64,000 nucleotides of DNA from Saccharomycopsis crataegensis (taxonomy: Eukaryota; Ascomycota; Saccharomycetes; Ascoideales; Saccharomycopsidaceae), in the NCBI RefSeq assembly GCF_037102585.1, contig NW_027043819.1, forward strand, positions 1,612,001 through 1,676,000. Reading direction: 5' to 3'. The notes beneath the pieces were generated by a model. It ran no database searches. It had not been told where the DNA came from and saw only the letters and a program-made list of their open reading frames with translations. The position numbers were made by a program, and so were the translations under genes. Below are positions 32,647 to 44,489 of this stretch, one piece after another (positions within the stretch are counted from its first letter, which is position 1; every line of letters starts with the position of its first letter).

Positions 32647-33843
32647 ATGGTTGGTGCGAGAATCTTAGCACAATCTTCAAGGATACGCCTTCTTACGGCC
32701 GCTGGCTATAAAAGATCATTTGCCTCGTTTGTTAATACTGATTTCAAGTCTGTCAGGCCATCCAATTTGCATTCTAATGGGATTCTTCACAAGCAGGAAC
32801 ACCCCAATCTCCTTGCCAAAAGGCTTATCACTAACTTGAGAGTCTCCAGAGACCTCCAAGATAAAGACACTGGGAAGAGTGATGAACGCTTCAGAAAGAT
32901 CAAGAATGGTATTGTGTTGTCTCTATTAATTCTTTTTCCTATTGTCTGTTTGAATCTCGGTAATTGGCAATATAAAAGACTCCATTGGAAAACTGATTTA
33001 ATTTACAAGCTTAAGGATCGGGTGGACAGTCAATCTGTTGACATTCAGAAAGTTGTTGTTCCAACCGACACCGACGAGATTACACAGCTAGAAGATGATC
33101 TAGAATTTACGAAATTCAAGATCAGGGGGAAGTTTGTCCATGAGGAGGAATTGTTTGTTGGTCCAAGAGTTTCTGATGAAATCAGAGGTTATTTTGTTTA
33201 TACGCCATTTATCATCACTAGTGAAGGTCCAAATAAGGGCAAAAAGATTATTGTGTCAAGAGGCTTCATTGGTGAAAAGAAAGTGTCCCCACAGTCAAGA
33301 TTAGAAAATAATAAACTAGCAGAGCTAGCATTGCCTATGGGAGAAGTTACAATTGAATGCCTTCTTAGAAGACGTGTGAAACCAGGATCCATGGCTTTGG
33401 ATAACGATAAGAATATCAGATTATTGGCGTATGTTGATATCTACGATATTGCTGAAAGAACCGATTCCATCCCGATTTACTTCCAACAGATGCGTGATTT
33501 GTCTGATAAATCACTCAATACGTCCCTAAAACATGAGAGCTCTCCTAGTAATGATTACAAACCGTGGTGGAAGCTCTGGGGAAGCAATGCTACTCCACAG
33601 CCTAAGGTTGAACAACTTGGTGGATCAGGCCGTATCCATGAGTTTACTAAGAGCCAGTTCCTTAGAAACGGGGTTCCTCTCGGTACTACAGGTGACATTA
33701 ATATCAGAAATAACCATTTGGAGTATTTGATCACCTGGTACAGTTTGGCGCTCGTATCGACTGTCTTGATCTACTTTGTCGTGAGAAAGAAGACTGTGAA
33801 TCCTTTGCAGGAAAAGCTCAAGCACGCTAAGAGATTGCAATGA
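32647..33843 (+). CDS. SHY1: Shy1/SURF1, cytochrome c oxidase assembly factor
   Basis: Inner-membrane chaperone that helps mature Cox1 during complex IV assembly. The N-terminal 80 residues are basic, Ser/Leu-rich and without early acidic residues, as in a mitochondrial presequence. The first membrane segment (IVLSLLILFPIVCLNLGNWQ, about 91-110) runs into the SURF1 signature GNWQYKRLHWK. Inter-membrane-space motifs GPRVSDEIRGYFVYTPFI and KIIVSRGFIGE follow. A second membrane segment (YLITWYSLALVSTVLIYFVV) is near the C-terminus. The 398-aa length is normal. A Lys/Ser-rich insertion (about 280-320) separates the last two conserved blocks. Confidence 0.94.
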   Translation: MVGARILAQSSRIRLLTAAGYKRSFASFVNTDFKSVRPSNLHSNGILHKQEHPNLLAKRLITNLRVSRDLQDKDTGKSDERFRKIKNGIVLSLLILFPIVCLNLGNWQYKRLHWKTDLIYKLKDRVDSQSVDIQKVVVPTDTDEITQLEDDLEFTKFKIRGKFVHEEELFVGPRVSDEIRGYFVYTPFIITSEGPNKGKKIIVSRGFIGEKKVSPQSRLENNKLAELALPMGEVTIECLLRRRVKPGSMALDNDKNIRLLAYVDIYDIAERTDSIPIYFQQMRDLSDKSLNTSLKHESSPSNDYKPWWKLWGSNATPQPKVEQLGGSGRIHEFTKSQFLRNGVPLGTTGDINIRNNHLEYLITWYSLALVSTVLIYFVVRKKTVNPLQEKLKHAKRLQ

Positions 33844-34088
33844 TTTGGGCACTGTCTTGCCCTATTATCTTGTACATATACATTAGTATTATATATATAA
33901 TACAATAATGATAATAACAATAATATAGTTATAGCCGTAAGCAGTGTCATGTGATCACACGGGGGCACCCAACCAGTTTTTGGCCCAAGAAGCAAAAAAG
34001 ACGTGTTTATTTCACCAGGAACCTTGGACACTTGTATCCAGTCACCGCAGGCTAATAAACCAACCATCAACAACTCATATCTATCGCA

Positions 34089-36791
34089 ATGAAGTTGGAT
34101 ATCAAAGTGCGTTCGAAATTCATGTTAATTACCAATGGATCATTGGTCTCTCCCAATGATTCTGGCTTCTTCCACCCAATGATTCTTATCAGTGTGTTTG
34201 TTTGGATCAAAAATACTAACACCTTCTAGAAAATATTCACCACCAGAACCGATAGAGTTAAGGCCTTGGATTTCCATCCAACTGAACCTTGGGTATTATC
34301 CACCTTGTACTCCGGTAAGATCGAAATATGGAACTACGAATCCCAAACTTTGGTCAAATCTCTTGACGTTACCAACGTACCTGTCCGTGCTGGGAAATTC
34401 ATTGCCAGAAAAAACTGGATCATTCTTGGTGCTGACGATTTCCAAGTAAGAATCTACAATTACAATACCTCTGAAAAACTTCACCAATTCGAAGCGCATC
34501 CAGATTATGTTAGATGTATCGACGTTCACCCAACTAGACCATATGTTATCACTTCTTCTGATGATATGACTATTAGATTATGGAACTGGGAACAAAACTG
34601 GAAACTTGAACAAGTCTTTGAAGGCCATCAACACTATATTATGGGTTTGAAATTTAATCCAAAGGATCCAAATACCTTTGCTTCTGGGTGTTTGGACCGT
34701 ACCGTCAAGATTTGGTCACTAGGCTCTCCAACCCCAAATTTCACTCTTGAAGCCCACGTCACCAAGGGGGTCAATTACGTCGATTACTACCCATTAAATG
34801 ATAAACCATATTTGATCACTTGTTCTGATGACCGTACCATCAAAATCTGGGATTACCAAACTAAATCCTGTGTTGCTACTTTGGAAGGACATTTGTCTAA
34901 TGTTTCTTTTGCCATTTTCCACCCTGAGTTGCCATTAATTATTTCTGGTTCCGAAGATGGAAGCATCAAGATCTGGAACGCCAACACTTACAAATTAGAA
35001 GGATCGGTGAATTTCGGCTTAGAAAGAGCCTGGAGTGTTGCCAGTAAGAAGGGTTCTAACTTGGTGGCCTTTGGGTTTGACGCCGGCCATATGGTTGTTA
35101 AATTAGGTAAAGAAGAACCATCAATCTCAATGGACCCAACTGGTAAAATCATTTGGTCGAAGAACTCTGAAGTTTTCACCACCGTCATTAAAAATAATTC
35201 TAGTCAAGATATAGTTGATGGTGAAATCATCCCATTACAAACTAAAGAATTGGGTACCGTGGAAATCTATCCAACAAAGTTACAACACTCTCCAAACGGT
35301 AGATTTGTAGCTGTTAGTGGTGATGGCGAATATATCATATATACTGCATTGGCATGGAGAAATAAAGCCTATGGCTCAGCCCTTGATTTTGTTTGGGGAC
35401 AAGATTCAAATGACTACGCCATTAGAGAGGCAAAAAGCCAATCGGTCAAATTATTCAAGAATTTCAAGCAAAGAACCAACGTTTCCATTGATTTGGACTA
35501 CAAGCCAGACAAGTTATTCGGTGGTGCCTTATTGGGAGTTGAATCGAGTACTACTTACGATTCTAGCTTTATTCATTTCTTTGACTGGGAAACTGGAAGA
35601 TTGGTTAGTGAAGTTGATGTCTCTAACGTCACTGATATTGTATGGACCAGTAATGGTGAATTGGTCGTTATTATCTGTTCTGATATTTCATATGTGTTGA
35701 GATACGATAGTGAGGCCTTCCATGCCGCTCTTAACGAAGAATCCGAAGCCTTGAGTAGCGGTGGTGAATCTCCATTTGATCCACAAAAGGGTATTGATAA
35801 CGCTTTTGAAGTAATTGAAGAATTGAACGAACAGATAACCAGCGGTAAATGGATTGGTGATGTTTTCTTGTACACTACCGCTACCAACAGATTGAATTAT
35901 TTTGTTGGTGACTCCGTTTTCAATGTTCACAATTTCGATAATAGCATGTACTTGTTGGACTACTTGCCTAGAGATAATAGAGTTTATCTCTGTGATAAGG
36001 ATGTCAATATTATTTCTATTGGGTTGTCCTTGACCGTTCTTGAATATCAGACTACTGTGTTGCGTAGTGGGGTTGAAGACGCAAGAGAATTCTTAGAATC
36101 TATTCCTTCGAGTGATATGATCAAGATTTCCAAGTTCTTGCAAGATCAAGGGTTCTTGGAAGAATCATTGAGCGTTTCTACCGATGATGAACAGAAATTC
36201 GAATTGGCCATGAAGTTGAATAACTTTACCTTAGCTTTGGAGATTGCTCACAGTTTGAATAACCAAATGAAATGGAATAAGTTGGGCGATGCCTTATTAA
36301 AGAAATTTAAATATAAATCAGCCATCCAATGCTTTGAAAAGTCGCAGGATCATGAGACTTTATTCTTGTTGTACTCTTCATTCAATAACCTCAAGAAATT
36401 GACTGAATTGGGTTTGAAGGCTAAAGAACTTGGGAAGAACAACTTAGCTTTCAACTGCTTCTGGCTAACTGGAAACAAGAAAGAAATCATCAAATTATTA
36501 GAAAAAACTGGCAGACTTTCAGAAGCCTCAATATTCGGTTTCAAGTATGGTCTTTCATATGAAGAATTGGAAAAGATTGTCAAGGTTTGGCAAACAGGGC
36601 TTTTGAAGGAAGGTAAAGTACGTGTTGCTGAAAAACTACAGATTCCTAATGTCAATAACGATGCCTTCCCAGCTGAGACAGGTGTCCTTATTGATGTCGA
36701 CGAAAGTCCTGTTGATGCTGCTCTTCCTGCTGATACTGCTCTTCCTGTTGATGCCGTTCCTGTTGAAGCTGAAGCTGAAGTCGAAGTCTAG
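34089..36791 (+). CDS. SEC27: Sec27, beta'-COP of the COPI coat, spliced
   Basis: Beta'-COP subunit of coatomer, which binds dilysine cargo signals for Golgi-to-ER retrieval. Exon 1 is 34089-34106 (MKLDIK), the intron is 34107-34229 (donor GTGCGT, TACTAAC branch at 34214-34220, TTCTAG acceptor, 123 bp), and exon 2 is 34230-36791, 859 aa in all. Splicing restores the conserved start MKLDIKKIFTTRTDRVKAL. The N-terminal WD40 propeller repeats (KIEIWNYES, TIRLWNWEQ, TVKIWSLG, TIKIWDYQT, SIKIWNANT) are followed by a second propeller and an alpha-solenoid. The last 35 residues are an Ala/Pro/Val/Asp/Glu-rich tail of degenerate repeats. The donor differs from the GTAAGT/GTGAGT forms elsewhere. Confidence 0.94.
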
Positions 36792-37322
36792 GAAACTGTC
36801 TGAGATATTTTGTGAAGTGTATAAAATGAGTAGACCTGCATTTTGCATATATATTTTTTCTTACTATTATTATGACTGTGCAAATCCCCTTTTTCTTTTT
36901 ATAGTAAACTTGATACTTTTTGTGATTTTATCGAAACGCGCATTTGTAAGTGTTGGACAACATGCATATTGATGATGCTAGAGTGATCCATCCATGGAAA
37001 AATAGAGAAAACATAGACTTGCAGTCCGCAAGAAGCTCTATTGACTTCTTAGTGAGGGCTCTTTCTGAAAAATTATAGAAGCTTCTATTTCCTGTTGGGA
37101 AGGCGCTTATGGAACCACCGCGAAACTACTCGAATCATCAGGAATCTTCTAGAAATGGGGTGATATACCCCTCTATTCAAATATAAATATACCCGTTAGA
37201 TATTTCCCTCTGATTAAATGGTTTCCTTTTTTTTTTTTTACAAATAATAATCACTATTAACAATACTTAAAGCAAAAATTCTCAATTATTATTTCCACTC
37301 ATACAATTTATAATCATTCATA
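36792..37322. other. Small Hsp promoter region
   Basis: 3' flank of SEC27 and promoter of the small heat-shock gene. It includes GAAGCTTC at 37078-37085, a three-unit HSE at 37142-37154, TATAAATA at 37182-37189 and a T-run near 37228-37240. Confidence 0.6.
37142..37154. promoter_or_regulatory. Heat-shock element
   Basis: GAATCTTCTAGAA is a perfect nGAAnnTTCnnGAA array of three units, the Hsf1 site, 169 bp upstream of the small Hsp ATG. A second two-unit element is at 37078-37085. Confidence 0.8.
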
Positions 37323-37820
37323 ATGTCTTTGACTCTTCACAACTCACCTTTCTTTGAATTGTTCGATGGTTTTAACAGACAATTCTCAAGAGGCAATGAT
37401 CTTTTCGACAGTATGCTTAAAAGTTCCGACTTTCATATCGTTCCACCAGTTGATTTAGTCGAAAAGGAGGATTCGTTTGTGTTGCATGCTTCGGTTCCTG
37501 GCGCTGCTCCATCCAACATCACTGTTGACTTCCACAGAAGCAGCAATGAATTGAAGATCGCTGGTACTATACCTGAAACAAAACTTGAAAAAAAAGATGA
37601 TGGCAACCGCAAGTATTATAGAGAGATTAATACCGGGTTATTTGAAAGAACCATCAGATTCGGTAAGGATACGGTTGATGAAGCTGGTATTTCTGCAAAA
37701 TACAACAACGGTGTGCTTGAAGTCTTGGTGCCAAAAGTTAAGCCTGTTGTCGCTGAACCAAAGATCAAAAGAATTCAAGTCGGAGGTGTTGAGAAGAAAT
37801 CAACCGAGGAATCTGCTTAG
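37323..37820 (+). CDS. Small heat-shock protein, Hsp20/alpha-crystallin family
   Basis: ATP-independent chaperone that holds unfolding proteins. The alpha-crystallin domain covers about residues 45-145: VPPVDLVEKEDSFVLHASVPG, the central EINTGLFERTIRFGKDTVD, and the hallmark A-x-n-G-V-L box KYNNGVLEVLVPK. An N-terminal phenylalanine-rich arm (FFELFDGFNRQF) and a short C-terminal extension flank it. The length is 165 aa, in the normal range. The canonical HSE array and TATA box upstream show heat induction. It resembles Candida Hsp21-type proteins, but the precise orthologue is not certain. Confidence 0.93.
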   Translation: MSLTLHNSPFFELFDGFNRQFSRGNDLFDSMLKSSDFHIVPPVDLVEKEDSFVLHASVPGAAPSNITVDFHRSSNELKIAGTIPETKLEKKDDGNRKYYREINTGLFERTIRFGKDTVDEAGISAKYNNGVLEVLVPKVKPVVAEPKIKRIQVGGVEKKSTEESA

Positions 37821-38781
37821 AATTGGATGGCCGAGTCTCTCTTTGCTGAGGTGTGTGGCTAACTTATCAGATCCGGTTTGCATTATATGTTGGCTGCTGC
37901 AGATTTGAAGTGATATTGATTTATATCGTGCTACTTTCCTTCGTAGTGGCATCCACTGTCACTTCTCTTTTCTTTTCTTGTGTAAAAAGGTTTTTCGGAA
38001 TATATTTTAGTTTAATTTTATTTTAAAATCCCGCGCAATTGTAAGATGATGATATTCGAAGATTGATTTTTATAGAGATAAGCTACTGGATTCATCTACA
38101 ATTAACAAACAAAAATGCGAAGGCTTCTTCAGCTTCGCCTAGATTTTTTGGCCTCATGTTGGCAAGTTTAGAAAGAATTCATCATTATTAATCTCCTAAA
38201 TGACAAAGCAACAATTCTTTTGCATGTAATCTTGAGATAAATCTACTTCTGATGAGACCCATGTGAATAGATACAAGAAGTGTAATATCTACATAAGTTT
38301 CATGAGAAATAATAAATCACCCATCTCAATACAGCTCAGTTTATGAAAGCCTGCCAAGCCAGCCCCTAGAAAGCCTTACGACTGTTCCATCAAAAGAAAC
38401 GAGTCATAACAGAAGCTTTTCTAGTCTCTTCTTATTCATACTTTCTATATATATATAAACATAAATTGGAAACCTTCCAGAAAAACTGAGCTTGACTCAC
38501 ACTCGGACTTTAGAACATACAAGGAAATAATAGTATTGAAGGGGAAAGGTTGATCCCTACCAAATGGGTTGATCAAATAAAAAACTATAGCTTGTTTTAG
38601 AGAGTGATGATGTTTTGTGTGTAACCCGCTTGTGGGCGCTCTTACTACGGCCGGGTGCCACTAAAAATTTGGGAGGGCAGCGGTGAAATTAACAACTCAC
38701 TGATTTGACTTGAATGTTTAATTGGGCTGAAAAAAGTTGATCTCGTGTTGGCCAACCACTTATTTTGTCAATTATATAACC
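37821..38781. other. Intergenic before SEC24
   Basis: About 960 bp. It holds TGACTCA at 38493-38499 and a TATATATATATA at about 38448-38458. I looked for box C/D-like and tRNA-like elements and found nothing convincing. Confidence 0.45.
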
Positions 38782-41676
38782 ATGTCCCACAAGAGAAGAG
38801 CGTACCCAAAAACTGGGTATGATTACCAACAACAAGCACCAGCTTTCCAACCTCAATATGGCGCTGCTGGCGTACCTCCTGCCGCTAGCGGCGTGGGTTA
38901 CTCTGGCCAACCTACCAATCCTGCTTACGGTGGAGCCCCAGCTGGTCCAAGTGTGATCACTCCAGCTGGTACCCCGGGGTATCCAGGTGCTGCTGCTGGT
39001 ACTCCTAATGCTCCAGGCGGGGTCTCATATTTTCAACCGGCCGGTGGCGTACAACAGCCAGCTTACGGAGCAAATGTCGACCAAGCTACTCAAGCATTCC
39101 AACAAATGAATATCGGTGGAGCAGCTGGTTCTCCTTACGGTGGTATTCCTCCTGCTGCTGGTGCTCCAGCTCAACAACAATACTCCGATAACCAACCACA
39201 ACCTATTGGTGGGTTTGGTTTCCAAGGAGCTCCTGTTGGGGTTGGATCTAACAATCAATTATATCCAACCGATTTATTGAGAGAATTGCCTCCACCAATC
39301 AGTGATTTGTCCTTGCCTCCACCTCCAATTGTTTTACCACAAAATGCTTCGGTCACTCAAAATCCAGAATCAAATGCCAGTTATGAATATTTTAGATCAA
39401 CCATGAATTCTATTCCAACCACCAACTCTTTATTAAAGAAAACCAAATTGCCATTGGCCGTTGTGGTTAGACCATACATAAGTTTGCACGATTCTGAAAA
39501 GCCTATACCGGTTGTTTCTGACACATTAATTTCTCGTTGTCGTCGTTGTCGTTCCTACATCAATCCATTTATCTCATTTGTCGAAAGTGGCAGAAGATGG
39601 AGATGTAATTTCTGTAATTTGTTGAACGATACTCCAACTGGCTTCGATTATAATGGAGCCACTGGTCAACAATTAAACAGATTTGAAAGAAGTGAATTGA
39701 ACTACGGGGTGGTTGACTTTGTTGCGCCATCTGAATATATGGTTAGGCCTCCTCAACCGTTAGTATACGTGTTTGTGTTAGAAGTTACTAAACAAGCAGT
39801 TGCCTCCGGCTTATTAGCTACTGCTGCCAGAACCATTTTGGAAAGTTTAGATAGAATTCCAAATAAGGACGGTAGAACCAGAATTGCCATCATGGCCGTC
39901 GATTCTTCTTTGCATTTCTTCAACATTCCAAACTCAAAAGAAAAGACCGACACTGAAGGTGGTGAAAAAGAAGGAGAAGACGAAGAGGAAGAAGAAGAAT
40001 CTGAACCAGAAATGCTTGTTGTTTCTGATTTGGAAGAACCATTTTTGCCTATTCCTGAAGGGTTATTGGTTAATTTAAGCCAGGCGCGTTCGAATGTCGA
40101 AAAATTATTGAATAACATGAATAACATGTTTATCCAAAACAACGAGATCAAGTTCGCGTTAGGTCCTGCTTTAAAATCAGCTCACAAGTTGGTTCAGTCC
40201 TTAGGTGGTAAAATTGTGGTTGTTTCTTCTACTTTACCAAATGTTGGCCTCGGTCAATTGAAGGTCAGAGATGAAGAATCTGTTACCGGTAAACCAAAGG
40301 AAGCCTCAGCTTTATTGACTAGTGCGAACGCTTTCTACAAGTCATTTGCTGTTGAGTGTAATAAATCACAAGTGACTGTGGATATGTTCTTGGCTTCATC
40401 AAGTTATCAAGATGTTGCTTCCTTGTCCAATTTGCCAAGATATACCGCTGGTCAAACACATTTCTACCCAGCTTGGTCTGCAGCCAAGGAAGAAGATGTC
40501 ACAAAATTCTCAAAAGAATTGTCTGCTCACTTGTCTATGGATATCAGTCTTGAAGCTGTCTTGAGAGTTAGAGGTTCAAATGGTCTTAGAATGTCTGCAT
40601 TCTACGGTAATTTCTTCAACAGATCAAGTGATTTGTGTTCTTTCCCAACTTTCCCAAGAGACCAATCTTACGTCATTGAAATGTCTATTGAAGAACATAT
40701 CACTAAGCCAACTGTTGCTTTACAAGCTGCTGTCTTACATACTACCTCTTTTGGTGAAAGAAGAATCAGAGTGTTGACTTTGACCATCCCAACCACCGTA
40801 AATATCAATGAAGTCTATGCGTCTGCCGATCAATTGGCAATCGCCAGCTACTACACCCATAAGGCTGTCGAAAAGGTATTATCGTCATCCTTACAGGACG
40901 CAAGAGATTTGTTGAACAAATATTTGTTGGATATTTTGACCGTCTACAAAAAGGAATTGGTATCTGGTAATTATGGTACTGCATCTCCTTTACAGCTATC
41001 CACAAATCTCAAGATGTTGCCATTATTGTTGCACTCTTTGCAAAAACATATTGGTTTAAGAACTGGTAGAGTTCCATCTGACCACAGATCTGCAGGCTTG
41101 AACTTGTTGTCATCTGCTCCAATTCCAAAATTGATTAAAAGCATTTACCCAACCATTTACTCTTTACATGATATGCCAGATGAGGCTGGTTTGCCTGCTG
41201 TTGTTGAAGACGGTGAAACCGCTACTAGTGGTGAAATTGTCATGCCTGCCGGAATCAACGACACTGCCTCTTCCTTGCAAAGCTATGGTTTGTACTTGAT
41301 CGATAACTCCAGTGAATTGTTCTTGTGGGTTGGTGGTGATGCCGTTCCTCAATTGACTGAAGATGTCTTTGGTATTCCAGACATATACCAAATCGCTATC
41401 GGCAAGACCGAGTTACCGGTTGTTGAAGGTTCAGAATTCAACGAAAGAATAAGAAATATTATTGGTAAAATCAGAGAAGACTTTTCTTCTATTACTTGGC
41501 AAAACTTGTACGTTGTTAGAGGCGGTTCTGCTAGTGAACCAGTCAACCAAGCTAATGCCAGAGAACTTGTGGCTTTGAGAATGTGGGCCTTGAGTGAATT
41601 GGTTGAAGATAGATCTAACAACACCGCTAGTTACAGAGAATTCTTGGGCTCAATGAGAGAAAAGATTGCTAATTAG
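38782..41676 (+). CDS. SEC24: Sec24, cargo adaptor of the COPII coat
   Basis: Binds cargo and Sec23 at ER exit sites. The start at 38782 (MSHKRRAYP) matches the family; an in-frame ATG at 38737 would add 15 residues without support. The protein is 964 aa. An N-terminal Gly/Pro/Gln-rich disordered region (1-165) leads to [14 protein letters not shown]. The zinc finger is [11 protein letters not shown]...WRCNFCN (C-x2-C-x17-C-x2-C). Trunk, beta-barrel, helical and gelsolin domains follow (gelsolin near [17 protein letters not shown]). An acidic insertion of about 20 residues ([20 protein letters not shown]) interrupts the trunk before [13 protein letters not shown] found no in-frame CTG codon. 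Confidence 0.96.
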   Translation: MSHKRRAYPKTGYDYQQQAPAFQPQYGAAGVPPAASGVGYSGQPTNPAYGGAPAGPSVITPAGTPGYPGAAAGTPNAPGGVSYFQPAGGVQQPAYGANVDQATQAFQQMNIGGAAGSPYGGIPPAAGAPAQQQYSDNQPQPIGGFGFQGAPVGVGSNNQLYPTDLLRELPPPISDLSLPPPPIVLPQNASVTQNPESNASYEYFRSTMNSIPTTNSLLKKTKLPLAVVVRPYISLHDSEKPIPVVSDTLISRCRRCRSYINPFISFVESGRRWRCNFCNLLNDTPTGFDYNGATGQQLNRFERSELNYGVVDFVAPSEYMVRPPQPLVYVFVLEVTKQAVASGLLATAARTILESLDRIPNKDGRTRIAIMAVDSSLHFFNIPNSKEKTDTEGGEKEGEDEEEEEESEPEMLVVSDLEEPFLPIPEGLLVNLSQARSNVEKLLNNMNNMFIQNNEIKFALGPALKSAHKLVQSLGGKIVVVSSTLPNVGLGQLKVRDEESVTGKPKEASALLTSANAFYKSFAVECNKSQVTVDMFLASSSYQDVASLSNLPRYTAGQTHFYPAWSAAKEEDVTKFSKELSAHLSMDISLEAVLRVRGSNGLRMSAFYGNFFNRSSDLCSFPTFPRDQSYVIEMSIEEHITKPTVALQAAVLHTTSFGERRIRVLTLTIPTTVNINEVYASADQLAIASYYTHKAVEKVLSSSLQDARDLLNKYLLDILTVYKKELVSGNYGTASPLQLSTNLKMLPLLLHSLQKHIGLRTGRVPSDHRSAGLNLLSSAPIPKLIKSIYPTIYSLHDMPDEAGLPAVVEDGETATSGEIVMPAGINDTASSLQSYGLYLIDNSSELFLWVGGDAVPQLTEDVFGIPDIYQIAIGKTELPVVEGSEFNERIRNIIGKIREDFSSITWQNLYVVRGGSASEPVNQANARELVALRMWALSELVEDRSNNTASYREFLGSMREKIAN

Positions 41677-42071
41677 GCATTATTATTATTTTTTGATGTT
41701 GGTCTTTAACTTCTCGTGTGTATCATTGTTACTCTTTTTTTTGATTTTTATTTCCACAGTTTTATAAAAGAATATTTTTTTTTTTTACCAGCTTCCCTAT
41801 TATTGTTTAATATTTTTTTCTTTCTATCACTTTTTCTGTTGAAAGTAAAATAAGACAGTTAATAAAAGACCACAATTTGTTTCCATAAATGATAATGACA
41901 ATTGGCGATTTTGGTAAGGGACATTGTACTCTCCGCGCTGGTGGTATACTTCAGCTACACCGGGTAAACGTTCTCGTGCACAAAAAATTTCCCATTTTTC
42001 TCCAACAAAGTGAAAATTCATTAGCCGATCAATCAAGTTGGGCCTTTTTGGAAAACTATATATCACTGAAG
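41677..42071. promoter_or_regulatory. RML2 promoter with Reb1-like site
   Basis: CGGGTAA at 41961-41967, 105 bp upstream of the RML2 ATG. T-rich 3' flank of SEC24 occupies the first half. Confidence 0.5.
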
Positions 42072-43217
42072 ATGTTCAGATTAGCCAGTTCTATTGCAGG
42101 CTTGACTGGTCTCGGCAGACTCACAGGCTTGCAAGCACAGCTGCTGCTCGTGAGATGTCTCGCCACCACGGTCGATGCTCCACCTGCTGAGAGCATAAAC
42201 GTCCAAACCATCAAGATTGTTCCTGATACCACCGATTTGACTGAATTGGAAAGACAGGACAGAATCATCCAAGAAAAAAGGAACAACGGGAAACTTATCA
42301 AGATGAGAAAATACAAGCCAGTTTCTCCAGGTATCAGATGGTACAGAGCCCCAATTTTTGAACATCTTTGGAAGGGCAAACCATACAGACCTTTGACGAC
42401 CCCAAAGAAACAAAATGGTGGTAGAAACCACTCGGGTAAGATTACTGTTAGACATAGAGGTGGTGGGCATAAAAGAAGAGTGAGAATACTTGATTTCCAA
42501 AGATCTGAACCGGGTCCAGCTGAAATTTTGAGAATCGAGTACGATCCGAACAGAACCTCTCACGTCGCGTTGATTAAGCATAAAAACTCTGGAAACATAT
42601 CGTATATTCTTGCGCCAGATGGCTCGAGAAGTGGTGATATCATTGAATCTTTTAGAGCCGGTATTCCAAAAGAATTGATGGAAGAAATGGGTGGGAAGAT
42701 TGATCCTGCTATTTTGTCTACTAGAACATGTCAAAAGGGTAACTGTTTGCCAATTGATATGATTCCAATTGGTGCTATCGTTCATAGTATTGGTGCTAGC
42801 AAAATTGGTCCAGCTAAATTCTGTAGAGCCGCTGGGTCTTATGGGAGAGTCATGCAAAAATTGCCTGACAAGAAGAGAGCCATCATCAAGTTGAAATCTG
42901 GTGAACTTAGATACGTTGCTTTGGATTCCTGTGCTACTTTGGGTGTTGTGTCTAATGTTGAACACAGACATTTGAAATTGGGTAAAGCTGGTAGATCAAG
43001 ATGGAGAGGTTGGAGACCAACCGTTCGTGGTCTTGCCATGAACAAATGTGACCATCCTCATGGTGGTGGTAGAGGTAAGAAGAAGTCTCACAAGTTGACT
43101 GTTTCTCCATGGGGTCAATTGGCCAAGGGTTACAAGACCAGAAGAGGTAAGAATATCAACACAATGAAGGTTAAGGACAGACCAAGAGGTAAGGAAAAGA
43201 GAAGAGCCGGTGGCTAG
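42072..43217 (+). CDS. RML2: Mitochondrial ribosomal protein uL2m
   Basis: Large-subunit protein of the mitochondrial ribosome, near the peptidyl-transferase centre. I place the start at 42072 ([13 protein letters not shown]), which opens a basic presequence; the frame continues upstream to 41889, but that part covers the promoter site. The 381-aa product has the L2 signatures [36 protein letters not shown] and the C-terminal [18 protein letters not shown]...[10 protein letters not shown], with the functionally key GGGxGK loop intact. Two adjacent CTG codons fall in the presequence (about codons 24-25); Ser there would fit a presequence as well as Leu. Confidence 0.96.
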   Translation: MFRLASSIAGLTGLGRLTGLQAQLLLVRCLATTVDAPPAESINVQTIKIVPDTTDLTELERQDRIIQEKRNNGKLIKMRKYKPVSPGIRWYRAPIFEHLWKGKPYRPLTTPKKQNGGRNHSGKITVRHRGGGHKRRVRILDFQRSEPGPAEILRIEYDPNRTSHVALIKHKNSGNISYILAPDGSRSGDIIESFRAGIPKELMEEMGGKIDPAILSTRTCQKGNCLPIDMIPIGAIVHSIGASKIGPAKFCRAAGSYGRVMQKLPDKKRAIIKLKSGELRYVALDSCATLGVVSNVEHRHLKLGKAGRSRWRGWRPTVRGLAMNKCDHPHGGGRGKKKSHKLTVSPWGQLAKGYKTRRGKNINTMKVKDRPRGKEKRRAGG

Positions 43218-43545
43218 AGATTCTCACGGTTGTTACTTTTTTTTTTATTATTATTATTATTCTTGGGGGTGGTTCCCCCTTCCATTTTTCCACTATTGTA
43301 TATATATATATGAATTTTTAGGTTTGTATATAATAATCCTAAACATTAAGTATTCTGATTTCCATATCTTTGTAGATGTTTTGTGGTAGAAACCAATAGC
43401 ATTTTAATGTTGTGAAATTTTTTGATCTTACCCGTTCCATGATTGCCTGCGCCTAATTTTTTTCCACAATCAACCACCTCAACGATAACCATAACCATAT
43501 CTCCAAAGTTTTCACATTTGGTGTTGGAAAAAAAAATAGTTAAAG
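43218..43545. promoter_or_regulatory. PLP2 promoter with Reb1-like site
   Basis: TTACCCG at 43428-43434, 112 bp before the PLP2 ATG. The first part is the RML2 3' flank with a TTA repeat (about 43244-43261). Confidence 0.5.
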
Positions 43546-44301
43546 ATGCAAGTGGAAGTCGACCCAACAGAAGATACCGAATGGAATGACATCCTTAGAG
43601 CCAAGGGGATTATTCCTGAAAGACCACCCTCACCAACTCAGCAATTGGAAGACGCCCTTCAGGAGGCGGTGCAAAAAGCCCATGACAATAGATTGGAAAA
43701 CAAGAACTTCGATGAATTAGAAGAACTTGAAGACGAAGAAGACGAAGACTTCTTGAACATTTATAAGCAGAAACGGTATGCGGAAATCAAGAAATTAACG
43801 GAAAAGTCCAAGTTTGGATCAGTCTACCCAATTTCCAAAACCGAGTACCAAGAAGAAATCACCGACGCCAGTGAGGATACGTTTGTGTTCGCTCATCTAT
43901 CCTTAAGCTCCAAATTGCAATCGAGGCTTTTATCGGACCTATTCATCCAGCTCGCCAACAAGTTCAGAGAGTTGAAGTTTGTGGAAATCCCCGGTGCCAG
44001 AGCCATTGAAAACTACCCAGAATCAAATTGTCCTACATTATTGATCTATCACAAGAAACAGGTTATCAAACAATACATAACATTGGTGCAGCTTGGTGGG
44101 AATGCCACTAAGTTGGCAGACTTGGAAAATGTTCTTGTGGAAATCGAGGCCGTTAAGCACAGCGATGAACGGCTATTGATGAATCAAGAAGATGATGATT
44201 TGAAAGAAGCTTATAGATTAAGGTTTGTCAAGAAATCTATAAGAGACTCCGAAAACAAAAATAATAATGATGATGATGACGATGATGATTTTTTTGATTA
44301 G
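43546..44301 (+). CDS. PLP2: Phosducin-like protein Plp2
   Basis: Cofactor of the CCT/TRiC chaperonin in actin and tubulin folding. The N-terminal helix region has TEWNDILRAKGIIPERP, a hallmark of phosducin-like class II/III proteins. A thioredoxin-like domain follows from about residue 85 (FGSVYPISKTEYQEEITDAS ... FVFAHLSLSS ... NYPESNCPTLLIYHKKQVI). It lacks a CxxC, as expected for the family. The last residues are an Asn/Asp run from a GAT microsatellite (44267-44289). The length is 251 aa. The gene is convergent with NIC96, 188 bp between stops. Confidence 0.92.
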   Translation: MQVEVDPTEDTEWNDILRAKGIIPERPPSPTQQLEDALQEAVQKAHDNRLENKNFDELEELEDEEDEDFLNIYKQKRYAEIKKLTEKSKFGSVYPISKTEYQEEITDASEDTFVFAHLSLSSKLQSRLLSDLFIQLANKFRELKFVEIPGARAIENYPESNCPTLLIYHKKQVIKQYITLVQLGGNATKLADLENVLVEIEAVKHSDERLLMNQEDDDLKEAYRLRFVKKSIRDSENKNNNDDDDDDDFFD

Positions 44302-44489
44302 ATTGTTTGTTTACTTTTTATTTATTTAATCCACATTTTACTTTACATGACTTACGTTATTGTCATTCATTATTCGTTTACAGTAGGCCAAATAATTCGC
44401 AACAGATAATACTTCAATTCCATAATGAAATAAAACGTAATCTATTTAATTTAATTCACATATTATTTAAGAAAAAATAGCGAATCCGT

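Noticed and set aside
37990-38350. Box C/D snoRNA suspected from GATGATGA-like sequence
   Set aside because: No matching CTGA box with a closing terminal stem at the right distance.
41889-42071. 61-codon in-frame N-terminal extension of RML2
   Set aside because: It covers the Reb1-like promoter site and lacks homology to uL2m; the Met at 42072 opens a normal mitochondrial presequence.
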